Positions 45,916-54,015 of a stretch of 64,000 nucleotides of DNA are shown here, piece after piece. The number at the start of each line of letters is the position of its first letter. Position 1 is the stretch's first letter. A program made the translations under genes and the position numbers. Source of the stretch: Burkholderia sp. SRS-W-2-2016 (GTDB lineage Bacteria; Pseudomonadota; Gammaproteobacteria; Burkholderiales; Burkholderiaceae). The notes under the pieces were generated by a model. The model ran no database searches. It saw only the letters and a program-made list of their open reading frames with translations, and was not told the DNA's origin. The stretch covers positions 1 to 64,000 of the forward strand of contig NZ_MSDV01000067.1 of NCBI RefSeq assembly GCF_001931485.1. Direction: 5' to 3'.

Positions 45916-46401
45916 ATGGCAATTCCGGCATACATGTGGCTCAAGGACGACGGTGGCGCGGACATCAAGGGTTCGGTGACGGTTCAGGGCCGCGAAGGCA
46001 GTGTCGAGATCACGGCATTCGATCATGGCGTGCATATCCCGACCGACGGCAACACCGGCAAGCTGACCGGCACGCGTGTGCACAAGTCGATCATGCTGAC
46101 GAAGGAAACCGACGCGTCGACGCCGTATCTCTACAAGGCGGTCACGAGCGGCCAGACGCTGAAGTCGGCGGAAGTGAAGTGGTACAAGATCGACGACGCC
46201 GGCAAGGAAAAGGAATACTTCAACACGAAGCTCGATAACGTGAAGATCGTCGCCGTGCGTCCGAAGATGCTCGACATCAAGAATCCGGCCTACGAGAAGC
46301 ACAACCATCTCGAGGAAGTCGAGCTGCGCTACGAGACGATCACCTGGTCGTACAAGGACGGCAACATCATCCACAAGGACACCTGGAACGAGCGTTCCTG
46401 A
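45916..46401 (+). CDS. hcp: Type VI secretion tube protein Hcp
   Basis: Hcp (TssD) hexamers stack to form the ejected tube. The 161-aa protein starts MAIPAYMWLKDDGGADIKG and ends with KHNHLEEVELRYETITWSYK, typical of the family. GGGAGTG lies just before the ATG, the strongest ribosome-binding site in this operon, consistent with high demand. It sits between hairpins at 45865 and 46471, which may set it apart as its own transcript. Confidence 0.97.
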   Translation: MAIPAYMWLKDDGGADIKGSVTVQGREGSVEITAFDHGVHIPTDGNTGKLTGTRVHKSIMLTKETDASTPYLYKAVTSGQTLKSAEVKWYKIDDAGKEKEYFNTKLDNVKIVAVRPKMLDIKNPAYEKHNHLEEVELRYETITWSYKDGNIIHKDTWNERS

Positions 46402-46416
46402 TACCGCCGTGGCGTG

Positions 46417-46464
46417 AAGGCCGGTCCGCCATCTTCCCTGATGGTCCCCGGAACAACCGGCCTT
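46417..46464. repeat. Inverted repeat after hcp
   Basis: AAGGCCGGT (46417-46425) and ACCGGCCTT (46456-46464) form a 9-bp stem. It has a smaller internal hairpin, CCAT/ATGG. It lies 15 bp after the hcp stop and just before the clearer terminator. Confidence 0.6.
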
Positions 46465-46470
46465 CCTTTG

Positions 46471-46508
46471 CCAGTCCGCGCGAGCAGCTTTGCGGACTGG
46501 CGTTTTTA
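46471..46508 (+). terminator. Intrinsic terminator between hcp and clpV
   Basis: CCAGTCCGC (46471-46479) and GCGGACTGG (46492-46500) form a perfect 9-bp stem, followed by CGTTTTTATT. This is a good rho-independent terminator. It probably ends most hcp transcripts, with partial read-through into clpV. Confidence 0.8.
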
Positions 46509-46570
46509 TTGCTGGGGGCGCCCGCGCGCAGCAGGTGCGCCCCCTCTCCAGATCAGCGAACAGCCCGACC

Positions 46571-49309
46571 ATGACCGTGCTCAACGACCGGAACTCCTCC
46601 TTTCGCGACGCCAGCCAGCTTCTGCAGCGGCTCAATCCCTATTGCGCGAAAGCGCTCGAAGCCGCGGCCAATTTGTGCCAGACGCGGCTCGCCGACGAGA
46701 TCACGGTCGAGCACTGGCTGCTCAAGCTGATCGAAGCCGGAGACGGCGATATCCCGGCCATCATGAATCACTACGATCTGGATATCGATGCCGTATGGGA
46801 TGCGCTGCTCAAGGCCATCGATCACACGCCCCGCACGCTGCGCGGCCGCCCCAGCCTGTCGCCGCAACTGGCGGTCGTGCTGCAGGATGCGTGGTTTCTT
46901 GCGTCGACCCGCTGCCGCACCGACAGTCCTCGGGTTCGTTCCGGCAACGTTCTGCAAGCGATCGTCGAGGCGCCGCATGTGCTGCGCGCGACCAACGCGT
47001 GGCAATTGCTGTCGGTGAGCGCGGTACAGATCGAACGTCTGCTGCCGCGGCTTGGTCCGCGCACCAGCGAGAACGAGCTGGAAGAGTTGGAGGAAAAAAC
47101 GCACGAGCAGAGCGCTGCTTCGCCGGGGGCTGTCGCCATCGAACAGCCGGCGGAAACGCGGGCGGCGCAGCCGGCACAGCGGAACGTCGACGGCAGCGCG
47201 CTCGCCCGCTTCGCGATCGACATCACGGCCAAGGCGCGCGACGGCGGAATCGATCCGGTGTTCGGCCGCGATCGCGAGATCCAGCAGATGGTCGACGTGC
47301 TCGCGCGGCGCCGCAAGAACAACCCTATCCTGGTCGGCGAGCCGGGCGTCGGTAAGACCGCGCTCGTCGAAGGGCTCGCGCTGCGCGTGTCCGAGGGCAA
47401 CGTGCCGAATGTGATCCGCGACGTGCGCATCCTCACGCTCGATCTCGGTCTGCTGCAGGCGGGCGCGGGCGTCAAGGGCGAATTCGAGCAGCGCCTGAAG
47501 AACGTGATCGACGAAGTGCAGTCGTCGCCCGAACCGATCCTGCTGTTCATCGACGAAGCGCATACGCTGATCGGCGCCGGCAACTCCGCCGGCGGCGCTG
47601 ACGCCGCGAATCTGCTGAAGCCCGCGCTCGCGCGCGGCGAGCTGCGCACGATCGCCGCGACCACCTGGTCGGAATATAAGGAGTACTTCGAGCGCGATGC
47701 CGCGCTCGAGCGCCGTTTCCAGATGATCAAGGTCGACGAACCGGACGACGATAGCGCGTGCCTGATGCTGCGCGGCCTGAAGGAGCGCTACGCGAAGTAT
47801 CACAACGTGCACATCCGCGACGAGGCGCTGGTCGCCGCGGTCAAGCTGTCGCGCCGCTATATTCCGGCGCGCCAGTTGCCGGACAAGGCGGTCGATCTGA
47901 TCGACACGGCTGCCGCGCGCGTGCGCATCGGACTCGAATCGCCGCCGACGGAACTGCAACGGGCACGCGCGGTGGTGTCGGCACTGGAACTCGAACACAC
48001 GACCCTCGCGGACGACGACCGGGCGGGCGTCACCGATGTCGCGGCACGCCGCGTCGCGCTCGACGCGGCTCTCGTCGACGCCCGAGCCGAGCTGGTGACA
48101 CTGCAGGAGCGCTATCAGCACGAACTCGAACTCGTGCAGACGCTGCATCGGCAACGCGATAGCGATCCCGCGACGCGCGATGCTTTGTCGTTGGCGGACG
48201 CACGTCGCGAGCTTGCGAGCGCGCAGGGTAAAGCACCGCTGATTTTCGCCGACGTCGACGCGCAGGCGATCGCCCGCGTGGTCGCGGAATGGACCGGTGT
48301 GCCGGTCGGCAGCCTGGTGGAAGACGAGTTGCAAGGTCTGCTGACTCTCGAACACCAGCTTGCCGAACGCGTGGTCGCGCAGGATGACGCGCTCGCCGCG
48401 CTCGCGCAAAGCCTGCGCACCGCGAAAGCTGGCCTGAAGAACGAGCATGCATCGCTGGGCGTGTTCCTGCTGGCCGGCCCTTCGGGCGTCGGCAAGACCG
48501 AGACCGCGCTCGCGCTCGCCGAGCTGCTGTTCGGCGGTCAGGCCGCGCTCACGACGATCAATATGTCGGAGTACCAGGAGTCGCACACGGTATCGCAGCT
48601 GAAGGGCTCGCCGCCGGGCTATGTCGGTTACGGCCGCGGCGGGATCCTGACCGAGGCGGTACGGCAGCGTCCGTACAGCGTCGTGCTGCTCGACGAAGTG
48701 GAAAAGGCACACCGTGACGTGCTCGACATCTTCTACCAGGTCTTCGACCGCGGCACGATGCGCGATGGCGAAGGACGCGAGATCGACTTCCGCAACTGCG
48801 TGATCCTGATGACGTCCAATCTCGGCAGTGCCCAGATCGACGAAGCGACTAGCGAAACGCAGGACATCGCGCAGGCGGCGCTTCTCGATGCGATCCATCC
48901 GCAGCTCGTCGCGCATTTCCAGCCTGCCCTGCTCGCCCGCTTCCAGACGCTGGTGTACCGGCCGCTCGATGTGGCGGCGTTGGCGTCGATCGTGCGGTTG
49001 AAGCTCGCGAAAGTTGCGGAACGTCTGCGCCAGCAGCATGACGTCGAACTGGTCTGTGACGATGCGTTGATCGGCGCGATGGCGGAACTGTGCGTTGCGC
49101 GCGAGTCCGGCGCGCGTAACGTCGATGCGTTCCTGAACCAGCGCATTCTTCCGGCGGTCTCGCGCGAGTTGTTGGCGCGTATGGCGAGCGGCAACGCGCC
49201 CGCGAAGATCGTGCTGTCGGGTTCGGCCGAAGGGAATCTGACGATCGATTTCATCGATGCCGACATGGCGGCAGGCGCGCGTGCTGCGTCGGACGCGTCT
49301 CTCGCCTGA
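46571..49309 (+). CDS. clpV: Type VI secretion sheath-recycling ATPase ClpV
   Basis: ClpV (TssH) disassembles the contracted sheath. The 912-aa AAA+ protein has an N-terminal Clp repeat domain that binds TssC, and two ATPase modules: Walker A GEPGVGKT at about residue 256 with Walker B LLFIDEAHT, and GPSGVGKT at about residue 636 with VVLLDEVEKAH. A coiled middle domain (about 470-545) is between them. The ATG at 46571 is preferred over the longer frame from 46490, which runs into the terminator region. tssE follows 13 bp later. Confidence 0.97.
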   Translation: MTVLNDRNSSFRDASQLLQRLNPYCAKALEAAANLCQTRLADEITVEHWLLKLIEAGDGDIPAIMNHYDLDIDAVWDALLKAIDHTPRTLRGRPSLSPQLAVVLQDAWFLASTRCRTDSPRVRSGNVLQAIVEAPHVLRATNAWQLLSVSAVQIERLLPRLGPRTSENELEELEEKTHEQSAASPGAVAIEQPAETRAAQPAQRNVDGSALARFAIDITAKARDGGIDPVFGRDREIQQMVDVLARRRKNNPILVGEPGVGKTALVEGLALRVSEGNVPNVIRDVRILTLDLGLLQAGAGVKGEFEQRLKNVIDEVQSSPEPILLFIDEAHTLIGAGNSAGGADAANLLKPALARGELRTIAATTWSEYKEYFERDAALERRFQMIKVDEPDDDSACLMLRGLKERYAKYHNVHIRDEALVAAVKLSRRYIPARQLPDKAVDLIDTAAARVRIGLESPPTELQRARAVVSALELEHTTLADDDRAGVTDVAARRVALDAALVDARAELVTLQERYQHELELVQTLHRQRDSDPATRDALSLADARRELASAQGKAPLIFADVDAQAIARVVAEWTGVPVGSLVEDELQGLLTLEHQLAERVVAQDDALAALAQSLRTAKAGLKNEHASLGVFLLAGPSGVGKTETALALAELLFGGQAALTTINMSEYQESHTVSQLKGSPPGYVGYGRGGILTEAVRQRPYSVVLLDEVEKAHRDVLDIFYQVFDRGTMRDGEGREIDFRNCVILMTSNLGSAQIDEATSETQDIAQAALLDAIHPQLVAHFQPALLARFQTLVYRPLDVAALASIVRLKLAKVAERLRQQHDVELVCDDALIGAMAELCVARESGARNVDAFLNQRILPAVSRELLARMASGNAPAKIVLSGSAEGNLTIDFIDADMAAGARAASDASLA

Positions 49310-49322
49310 AGGAAACGAGTCG

Positions 49323-49754
49323 ATGCCCGCCGGACCGTCCCTCTACGACATGCTGCTTGGTCACATCGACGGCGAAGCGCTCGGAGATCACGACGACAAC
49401 ACGCTCGAAATTCTCAGCGTCCAGGCGAACATCCGGCGCATTCTCAACACGCGCGCCGGAGCGCTCAAGCATGTGCCGGACTACGGTCTGCCCGATCTCA
49501 CCGAGGTCTACCGGAACCTGCCGGCGTCGGTCAACGATCTGCGTAACCAGATGGAAGACACGCTGCTGAAGTTCGAGCCGCGCCTTCGCTCGGTCGGGAT
49601 CGAGATCGATGACCGGCCGGACCCCGGGCTGCTCGTGAGCTTCACGATGGTCTGTACGCTGAAAAAGGCGGGGCTGGTTCGGTTTGGGACTTATTTCGAG
49701 CCGGCTGGGCGGATGCGGGTCGAGCGGGTGATTAATCGGCACCGCTACCAGTAA
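49323..49754 (+). CDS. tssE: Type VI secretion baseplate protein TssE
   Basis: TssE is the gp25-like baseplate protein. The 143-aa protein contains the conserved SVQANIRRILNTRAGALKHV and PDYGLPDLTEVY (gp25 EPR-region equivalent, here with the sequence NTRAGALKH). AAGGAAA lies ahead of the ATG; the frame extends back into clpV to 49257 but the ATG at 49323 is the natural start. It is the last core gene of the rightward operon. Confidence 0.95.
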   Translation: MPAGPSLYDMLLGHIDGEALGDHDDNTLEILSVQANIRRILNTRAGALKHVPDYGLPDLTEVYRNLPASVNDLRNQMEDTLLKFEPRLRSVGIEIDDRPDPGLLVSFTMVCTLKKAGLVRFGTYFEPAGRMRVERVINRHRYQ

Positions 49755-49863
49755 TGGCTTCGTTGCATCTCGCCGGGTACCGGGGGCGCACAAACTAAAG
49801 AAGCTCAGTGCGCCGAACCTCGGCCAGTGAGTCCCACTTAATCTATAAGCAATGCTAGCAGCA

Positions 49864-50193
49864 ATGAAGAGCCGACGTTTTACAGCACACCTTGTTTTCC
49901 TCGCCCTAAGCGGCATCGCAGCAAACGCCTACGCAGAGTACTCCGAACAATGGTTGAGCCCGCAGCAGCTGAAGCTCGAAGCGGCGCGAGCGCCTCGTGG
50001 GAAGTCCGCCGATACCTGCGCGCACCACAAGGTGCACTGTCAGGCTGACAAAGCAATGTCTCAACCGGCGGCACGCAAGCACGCGACGAATCGACCGCCT
50101 AAATCAGTCAAGGATGACCCGATCCGCGCTTTTGCGGCGAACGAACGATCCCCCGCACGGACGGTTCGACGGACTTCTCCCGGGCGCTCCTGA
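49864..50193 (+). CDS. Small secreted protein of unknown function
   Basis: This 109-aa frame starts with a convincing signal peptide (MKSRRFTAHLVFLALSGIAA, cleavage near NAYA) followed by EYSEQWLSPQQLKLEAARAP. Its lower half is basic and Pro/Ser/Arg-rich. An ATG four codons earlier (49852) is possible. It has two cysteines, in TCAHHKVHCQAD, which could pair. I do not recognise it. It lies 110 bp after tssE and could be a periplasmic accessory protein; nothing shows it belongs to the secretion system. Confidence 0.55.
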   Translation: MKSRRFTAHLVFLALSGIAANAYAEYSEQWLSPQQLKLEAARAPRGKSADTCAHHKVHCQADKAMSQPAARKHATNRPPKSVKDDPIRAFAANERSPARTVRRTSPGRS

Positions 50194-50305
50194 TCGAGAG
50201 TCCGGACTCCAGAAAGACTGTTGTGGGAGCTCGCCAGCGTCGCGTGTCGCGACTGCTTAATCCCGTTCTGATCGTCGCCTTGCTCCTTCATAAAGAACAC
50301 CACTG

Positions 50306-50956
50306 ATGACATCGCCCCAGAAAATTCTCGCGCGGCATGGGCAAGCCGATGCGGGCATAACGACGACCCGTTGCCTGGAACGTGCCCACGTACTTGAATC
50401 GATACGACGGTTGATGCGCCAGTACCGCATCACGCCGGCGAACCTCGGTGAGCCGGTCGACCGGCGATTCAGCTTTGATCGCGGTGCCCCACGATTTCGG
50501 AATCCCGTCACCGGGCAAACCTGGAGTGGCATGGGGCGAGCGCCTCGATGGCTTGACCGCGAGAATCGCGAGATGTTTCGGATTGGATCGGAGCCGGTCT
50601 CGCCGACGTCCATACGTGCCTTCGCCCGCGCGCCGCTTTTTCGCGAGGTCACCGACACTGAATGGCAACTTATCGCGCCACTGCTTCCCGAGCTTCAGGG
50701 GCGCGTGGAGAATCGTGGGCGTCCGGGTGCTGACGCGCGCGCTGTGTTCAATGGAATGCTATGGGTGCTTTACAGCCGTTCGTCATGGCATGCGATGCCC
50801 GACCGCTATCCCAGTTTCCAGACCTGCCACCGGCGCTACAGGAAATGGTACGACTCGGGCGCGTTGAAGCGCGTGACCGTTGCCCTGTCCGACTCGATTG
50901 GCCATGAGTTATATGAGCTGATTCGCTCGCGTACTGCGTGGTACTCATCGTTGTGA
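50306..50956 (+). CDS. H-NS domain fused to IS5-type transposase N-terminal domain
   Basis: This 216-aa protein combines two DNA-binding modules. Residues about 15-93 match the BpH3-type H-NS protein: an oligomerisation helix (ERAHVLESIRRLMRQYRITP) followed by the AT-hook-like NPVTGQTWSGMGRAPRWL (residues 67-83). Residues about 113-187 match the DUF4096 N-terminal domain of IS5/IS4-family transposases: VTDTEWQLIAPLLPE, NRGRPGADARAVFNGMLWVL and QTCHRRYRKWYDSG. The catalytic DDE part is absent. No insertion-sequence ends were seen, so this looks like a domesticated regulator. It sits just beyond the T6SS cluster, whose promoter region and cargo genes are AT-rich. Confidence 0.8.
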   Translation: MTSPQKILARHGQADAGITTTRCLERAHVLESIRRLMRQYRITPANLGEPVDRRFSFDRGAPRFRNPVTGQTWSGMGRAPRWLDRENREMFRIGSEPVSPTSIRAFARAPLFREVTDTEWQLIAPLLPELQGRVENRGRPGADARAVFNGMLWVLYSRSSWHAMPDRYPSFQTCHRRYRKWYDSGALKRVTVALSDSIGHELYELIRSRTAWYSSL

Positions 50957-51392
50957 AAGCCGGACGACCTCGTTCGTATCGAGGATTAGACAGATAAGAA
51001 ATTCAACACTTCAAATTCGACGCGTCGATAACCTCGCGCGATGTGAAGTCCTGAAAGTCCGGCATTCGTGGTGAGCGAATTGCTGATGGTAATTTAGCCA
51101 TGTATTACGACAGCTACTCACTGCATCCGTATGCGCAGCGGTTTTTCAGACCATTCCAGGTGCAATATCCGTCTGATCAATGGTAACTTCCAAGGTGTGT
51201 AGCGGCTGTCCAGTCGGTATGACTCACGACGAATCTTGGCCGGGATCCCACCAACGGTGGAGAGATCAGACGCACAATCAACGAACGATATGAAAATGAG
51301 TAGTGGGCGCAGCATGCCCTCACCTCTCGGGCCATAAATTTCAAATTCCCGCATAACTATATTGGAGAAATTCTACGCATATCGCTCATAAA
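50957..51392. other. Intergenic region with diverged repeat copy A
   Basis: About 435 bases with no supported gene. It includes repeat copy A at 50985-51043. A 78-codon minus-strand frame at 51118-51354 has no clear ribosome-binding site or domain and is not annotated as a gene. Confidence 0.4.
50985..51043. repeat. Diverged repeat, copy A
   Basis: ATTAGACAGATAAGAAATT followed by a similar stretch to 51043. It matches copy B at 53068-53128 at about two thirds or more of positions by eye. It lies directly downstream of the H-NS/transposase-domain gene. Confidence 0.6.
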
Positions 51393-52789
51393 ATGAGCTC
51401 CGCGATATTGACCGCTGTGCTGCTGGTATCCGGCTGTGGAGGCCAAGGAAATATCCCGGTCGGTTCGGACAATAAATCGAGCGGCGACAGCGGTAATGCG
51501 AGCGAAAACGCAGGTAACACCGGCACCAACGCTCCGGGGCATCTCCCACTCCGGTAAACATCCTTTTCGTCGGCAACAGCTACACGTTCGCCCGCGTCGA
51601 CCCAGCGGAGAGCTACAACGCCGCGAGCGTTACCGACATGACGGCCGCCTTCAACGCCATCGAGCCGGCCGGTACCAACAGCTACCCGGTCGGCAGCGGT
51701 CAGTCCCCTGCTGCTTGCGTTTCGCAGGACGTCGGATGTTTCGAGCCGCATCCATGGGGCGGTGTCCCGGGCATTTTCAAAAAATTGACGGACGAAGCAG
51801 GCTTGAATTACGTCGTATCGCTTTCGACGCGCAATGCCGCGTCGTTACGCGGGCACTTCCTGAACACCGCGAATACGGCATGGGATTTGCGCGGTGATAT
51901 CGCCAGCCAGAAATGGGACGTCGTGGTCTTGCAAGGGCAAAGCGACGAGCCGCTGCCGGCAGGCAAAGCCAAAAACGCGAATTTCCCGCAGTTTTCGACT
52001 TATGCAAGTCGGATTGCCGAATATATTCAGACTGGGCAGATCAGTCAGGCCGATACCAACGGCCAGACGACCGAGGCACAGATCTTCGGCGGTCTCGAGA
52101 ACTGTATGGCGGCGACTTCAGCCAATCCGCCAGGTCCTGGTTTGAGCCGCACGGCTTGCAATGCTGTCCGCACGATTCCGCTCAATCTGCATGCGAATCC
52201 GAACGCAAAGATTTATCTGGAGCAGATGTGGGCACGTCCCGATATGGTCGAAGCACACCAATGCACGAAGCCGGATCTTACGACGATGGATGGCACCCCG
52301 ATCGTTGATCCGACCTGCTCGAACGGTGCCAACGGCGATACTGTGACCGCCATGAATGCAGTCTATTACACCAGCAAGTCATCGACGGCTGCCAACCTGA
52401 ATGACATCACGGCAGACATGCGAACGGCGATGAACACTGTCGTGGCTAGTAGCGGCCGCTTGGCAGGCGTCGTGCCGGTAGGTGATGCATTCCAGCGAGC
52501 GGTCGACACCAGCGTCGTTAAGACGTCGGGGTTCTACGATGCTGCGGGGATTTATAGCGTGTCGCCCACTCAAATGGAGCTGTGGTGGAAGGACCGGACC
52601 CATGCGAGTGTCTATGGTTCTTACCTGAAGGCGCTGGTGCTGTTTGGCCGACTGACTGGAAAGAATCCGGCGGCATTGGGTATTGGTGAACAGGCCGCGG
52701 CAGACATGGGCATTAGCGAAGCCGATGCTTCGACATTGCAGAAGATTGCGTCCGATTCGCTGCGGGCGGCGGGCTACCCTCTCGAGTAA
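51393..52789 (+). pseudogene. SGNH-hydrolase-like lipoprotein, frameshifted
   Basis: A lipoprotein leader (MSSAILTAVLLVSGC, lipobox VSGC, then a Gly/Asn/Ser-rich linker) opens at 51393. It ends early at about 51557 because of a frame change at the run of four G at 51536-51539. In another frame the protein resumes with TPVNILFVGNSYTF, the block-I Ser-containing motif of SGNH/GDSL esterases, and runs to 52789, ending with WWKDRTHASVYGSYLKALV, the Asp-x-x-His catalytic block. Adding one G would join both parts into a lipoprotein of about 465 aa. Either a disabling frameshift, phase variation at the G-run or a sequencing error is possible. An intact internal start at 51638 would lack the Ser block. 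Confidence 0.75.
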
Positions 52790-52947
52790 CGACTAATCCA
52801 ATGCAGAGCGTGCCGAATTTCGCCCGAACTGTGAGATTCAAACCGGCGTGACGAGCTGCGTCTAAGATTATTCGTTCACATACGGTGGGAGTTCTCGCGC
52901 TGCTCGATCGGCTGACTACTCACGCGACACGACTACGACCGTACCGA

Positions 52948-52975
52948 TAAAAAACGCGCCCCGTGGAGGGGCGCG
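52948..52975 (-). terminator. Intrinsic terminator read on minus strand
   Basis: CGCGCCCC (52955-52962) and GGGGCGCG (52968-52975) form a perfect 8-bp stem with loop GTGGA. On the minus strand it is followed by a run of six T. It is oriented for a leftward transcript arriving from above 52976, where no gene is evident. Confidence 0.75.
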
Positions 52976-53067
52976 AAGCGGGGTACAGAGAGACCATCAT
53001 CGCGGCAATGAGCACGTAGAGCCGCGATGACAAGGTCCATGCTAGTCGCCACCTCGGTATTTTGACA

Positions 53068-53128
53068 ATTAGACAGATCAGAAATTTGACACTTCGAATC
53101 TGATGGTCGTCATAAACTCCTAGCGATG
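53068..53128. repeat. Diverged repeat, copy B
   Basis: ATTAGACAGATCAGAAATT, then ACACTTC and further matches to GCGATG. It corresponds to copy A at 50985-51043, in the same orientation, about 2.1 kb away and on the far side of the frameshifted lipoprotein gene. Confidence 0.6.
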
Positions 53129-53455
53129 CGATTCGTGGAAAAAATAGCGTTGTGATTGTAGCCGGGCCAGTGTGTGCGGACTTGGCGGTGGGGACCAATC
53201 CGAGTTCAACAAGTACGACAAGGTAATCAAATGGGCAAACACGAATATTCCGCTGGAATTGGAGATGCGAGACGCTTGCTGGAACAACGGCCAGCTTCGC
53301 TAGTACGACACGATATACGCAAGATGCAGTGGCAATGGACGATGCGCACGGCGATTGCCGCAATGATTGCATCGATACTGTTCGCGTAGGCCTTCCTGCA
53401 TACAGTTCTCAACTGTATATTTCAGGTCAGTTCACGCCCTTCATGAGAGACGGCG

Positions 53456-53596
53456 ATGTCACTACGAAAGATCTCAACGGCAGTACCGGTTTTCATCGTG
53501 CTACTGCTTCTTGGCGGATGTAGCGTATTGGGTTGTGGCGGCGCGGCAACAAACGGCGCCGCGTTTGGCGGCTGTCATGCCGGCACTCGGTTTTAA
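53456..53596 (+). CDS. Tiny Cys-rich lipoprotein, 46 aa
   Basis: This 46-residue frame has a clear lipoprotein signal: MSLRKISTAV, a hydrophobic core, and lipobox LLGGC. After cleavage about 25 residues remain (CSVLGCGGAATNGAAFGGCH and a few more), with three cysteines and many glycines. GAGA/GACGG lies before the ATG, a moderate ribosome-binding site. It is too short for standard gene callers. I have no function for it; small lipoproteins of this style occur in Burkholderia, but I cannot verify homology here. Confidence 0.65.
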   Translation: MSLRKISTAVPVFIVLLLLGGCSVLGCGGAATNGAAFGGCHAGTRF

Positions 53597-53637
53597 TGGA
53601 TAGGGCTACATTGTCCGTCGGCCGGCACTCTTTTCCA

Positions 53638-54015
53638 TCAAAGCCTGGACAGCATGGCTCGCCTCAAAATCGCGTTGATACGTGCTAACAGCATCATCTC
53701 GGACACAGGTTTGATAATGTAGCAATCAGCTCCCGCGTCGAGGATAGACAAAACATCCTGCTCGGTGGACCGGGCGCTAAGGAAAATAACCGGGAGTGTT
53801 TGTGACAGACTGGTGCGTACCCAATCCATGGTCTCCTCGCCGGATCGACCAGACAAAGCGCAGTCCAATATAAGGAGATCGTAATTCTGGTTGTGAAAAT
53901 GATCCAGGAGCTCGCGCGCGTCGAAGAAAGCGTGGCATATGTAGCCGGCTTTGCTCATGTGGCGAACTACGAACTCTACAGCTAATGGATCGGCGTCGAG
54001 CACAGCTATTTTCAT
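53638..54015 (-). CDS. Receiver-only response regulator
   Basis: This 125-aa receiver domain has the acidic pocket Asp7/Asp9, phospho-acceptor Asp51 (LLILDCALSGRSGEE), Ser80 and Lys102 (IIKPV). It resembles the receiver of OmpR-type regulators (ILRRA at the end is where a linker to the DNA-binding domain normally starts), but it stops there. GGGAGGAG a few bases before the ATG at 54015 is a very strong ribosome-binding site; the longer frame to 54087 is not needed. It could be a truncated OmpR-type gene or a true stand-alone receiver. No kinase is adjacent. Confidence 0.85.
   Translation of the reverse strand: MKIAVLDADPLAVEFVVRHMSKAGYICHAFFDARELLDHFHNQNYDLLILDCALSGRSGEETMDWVRTSLSQTLPVIFLSARSTEQDVLSILDAGADCYIIKPVSEMMLLARINAILRRAMLSRL

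Larger units (their letters stand above)
52790..53455. other. Intergenic region with terminator and repeat copy B
   Basis: About 665 bases without a supported gene. It contains a minus-strand intrinsic terminator (52955-52975) that serves no gene I can identify, repeat copy B (53068-53128) and a short frame at 53231-53389 ending MRTAIAAMIASILFA that is too weak to call. This looks like a decayed or rearranged stretch. Confidence 0.4.

Noticed and set aside
50306..50956. Complete IS5-family insertion sequence
   Set aside because: Only the N-terminal transposase domain is present; no DDE catalytic region, terminal inverted repeats or target duplication were found.
51118..51354. 78-codon minus-strand frame
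   Set aside because: No ribosome-binding site, no recognisable motif; isolated in intergenic DNA.
52920..53372. 150-codon minus-strand frame
   Set aside because: Runs through a perfect intrinsic terminator and repeat copy B; composition is not protein-like.
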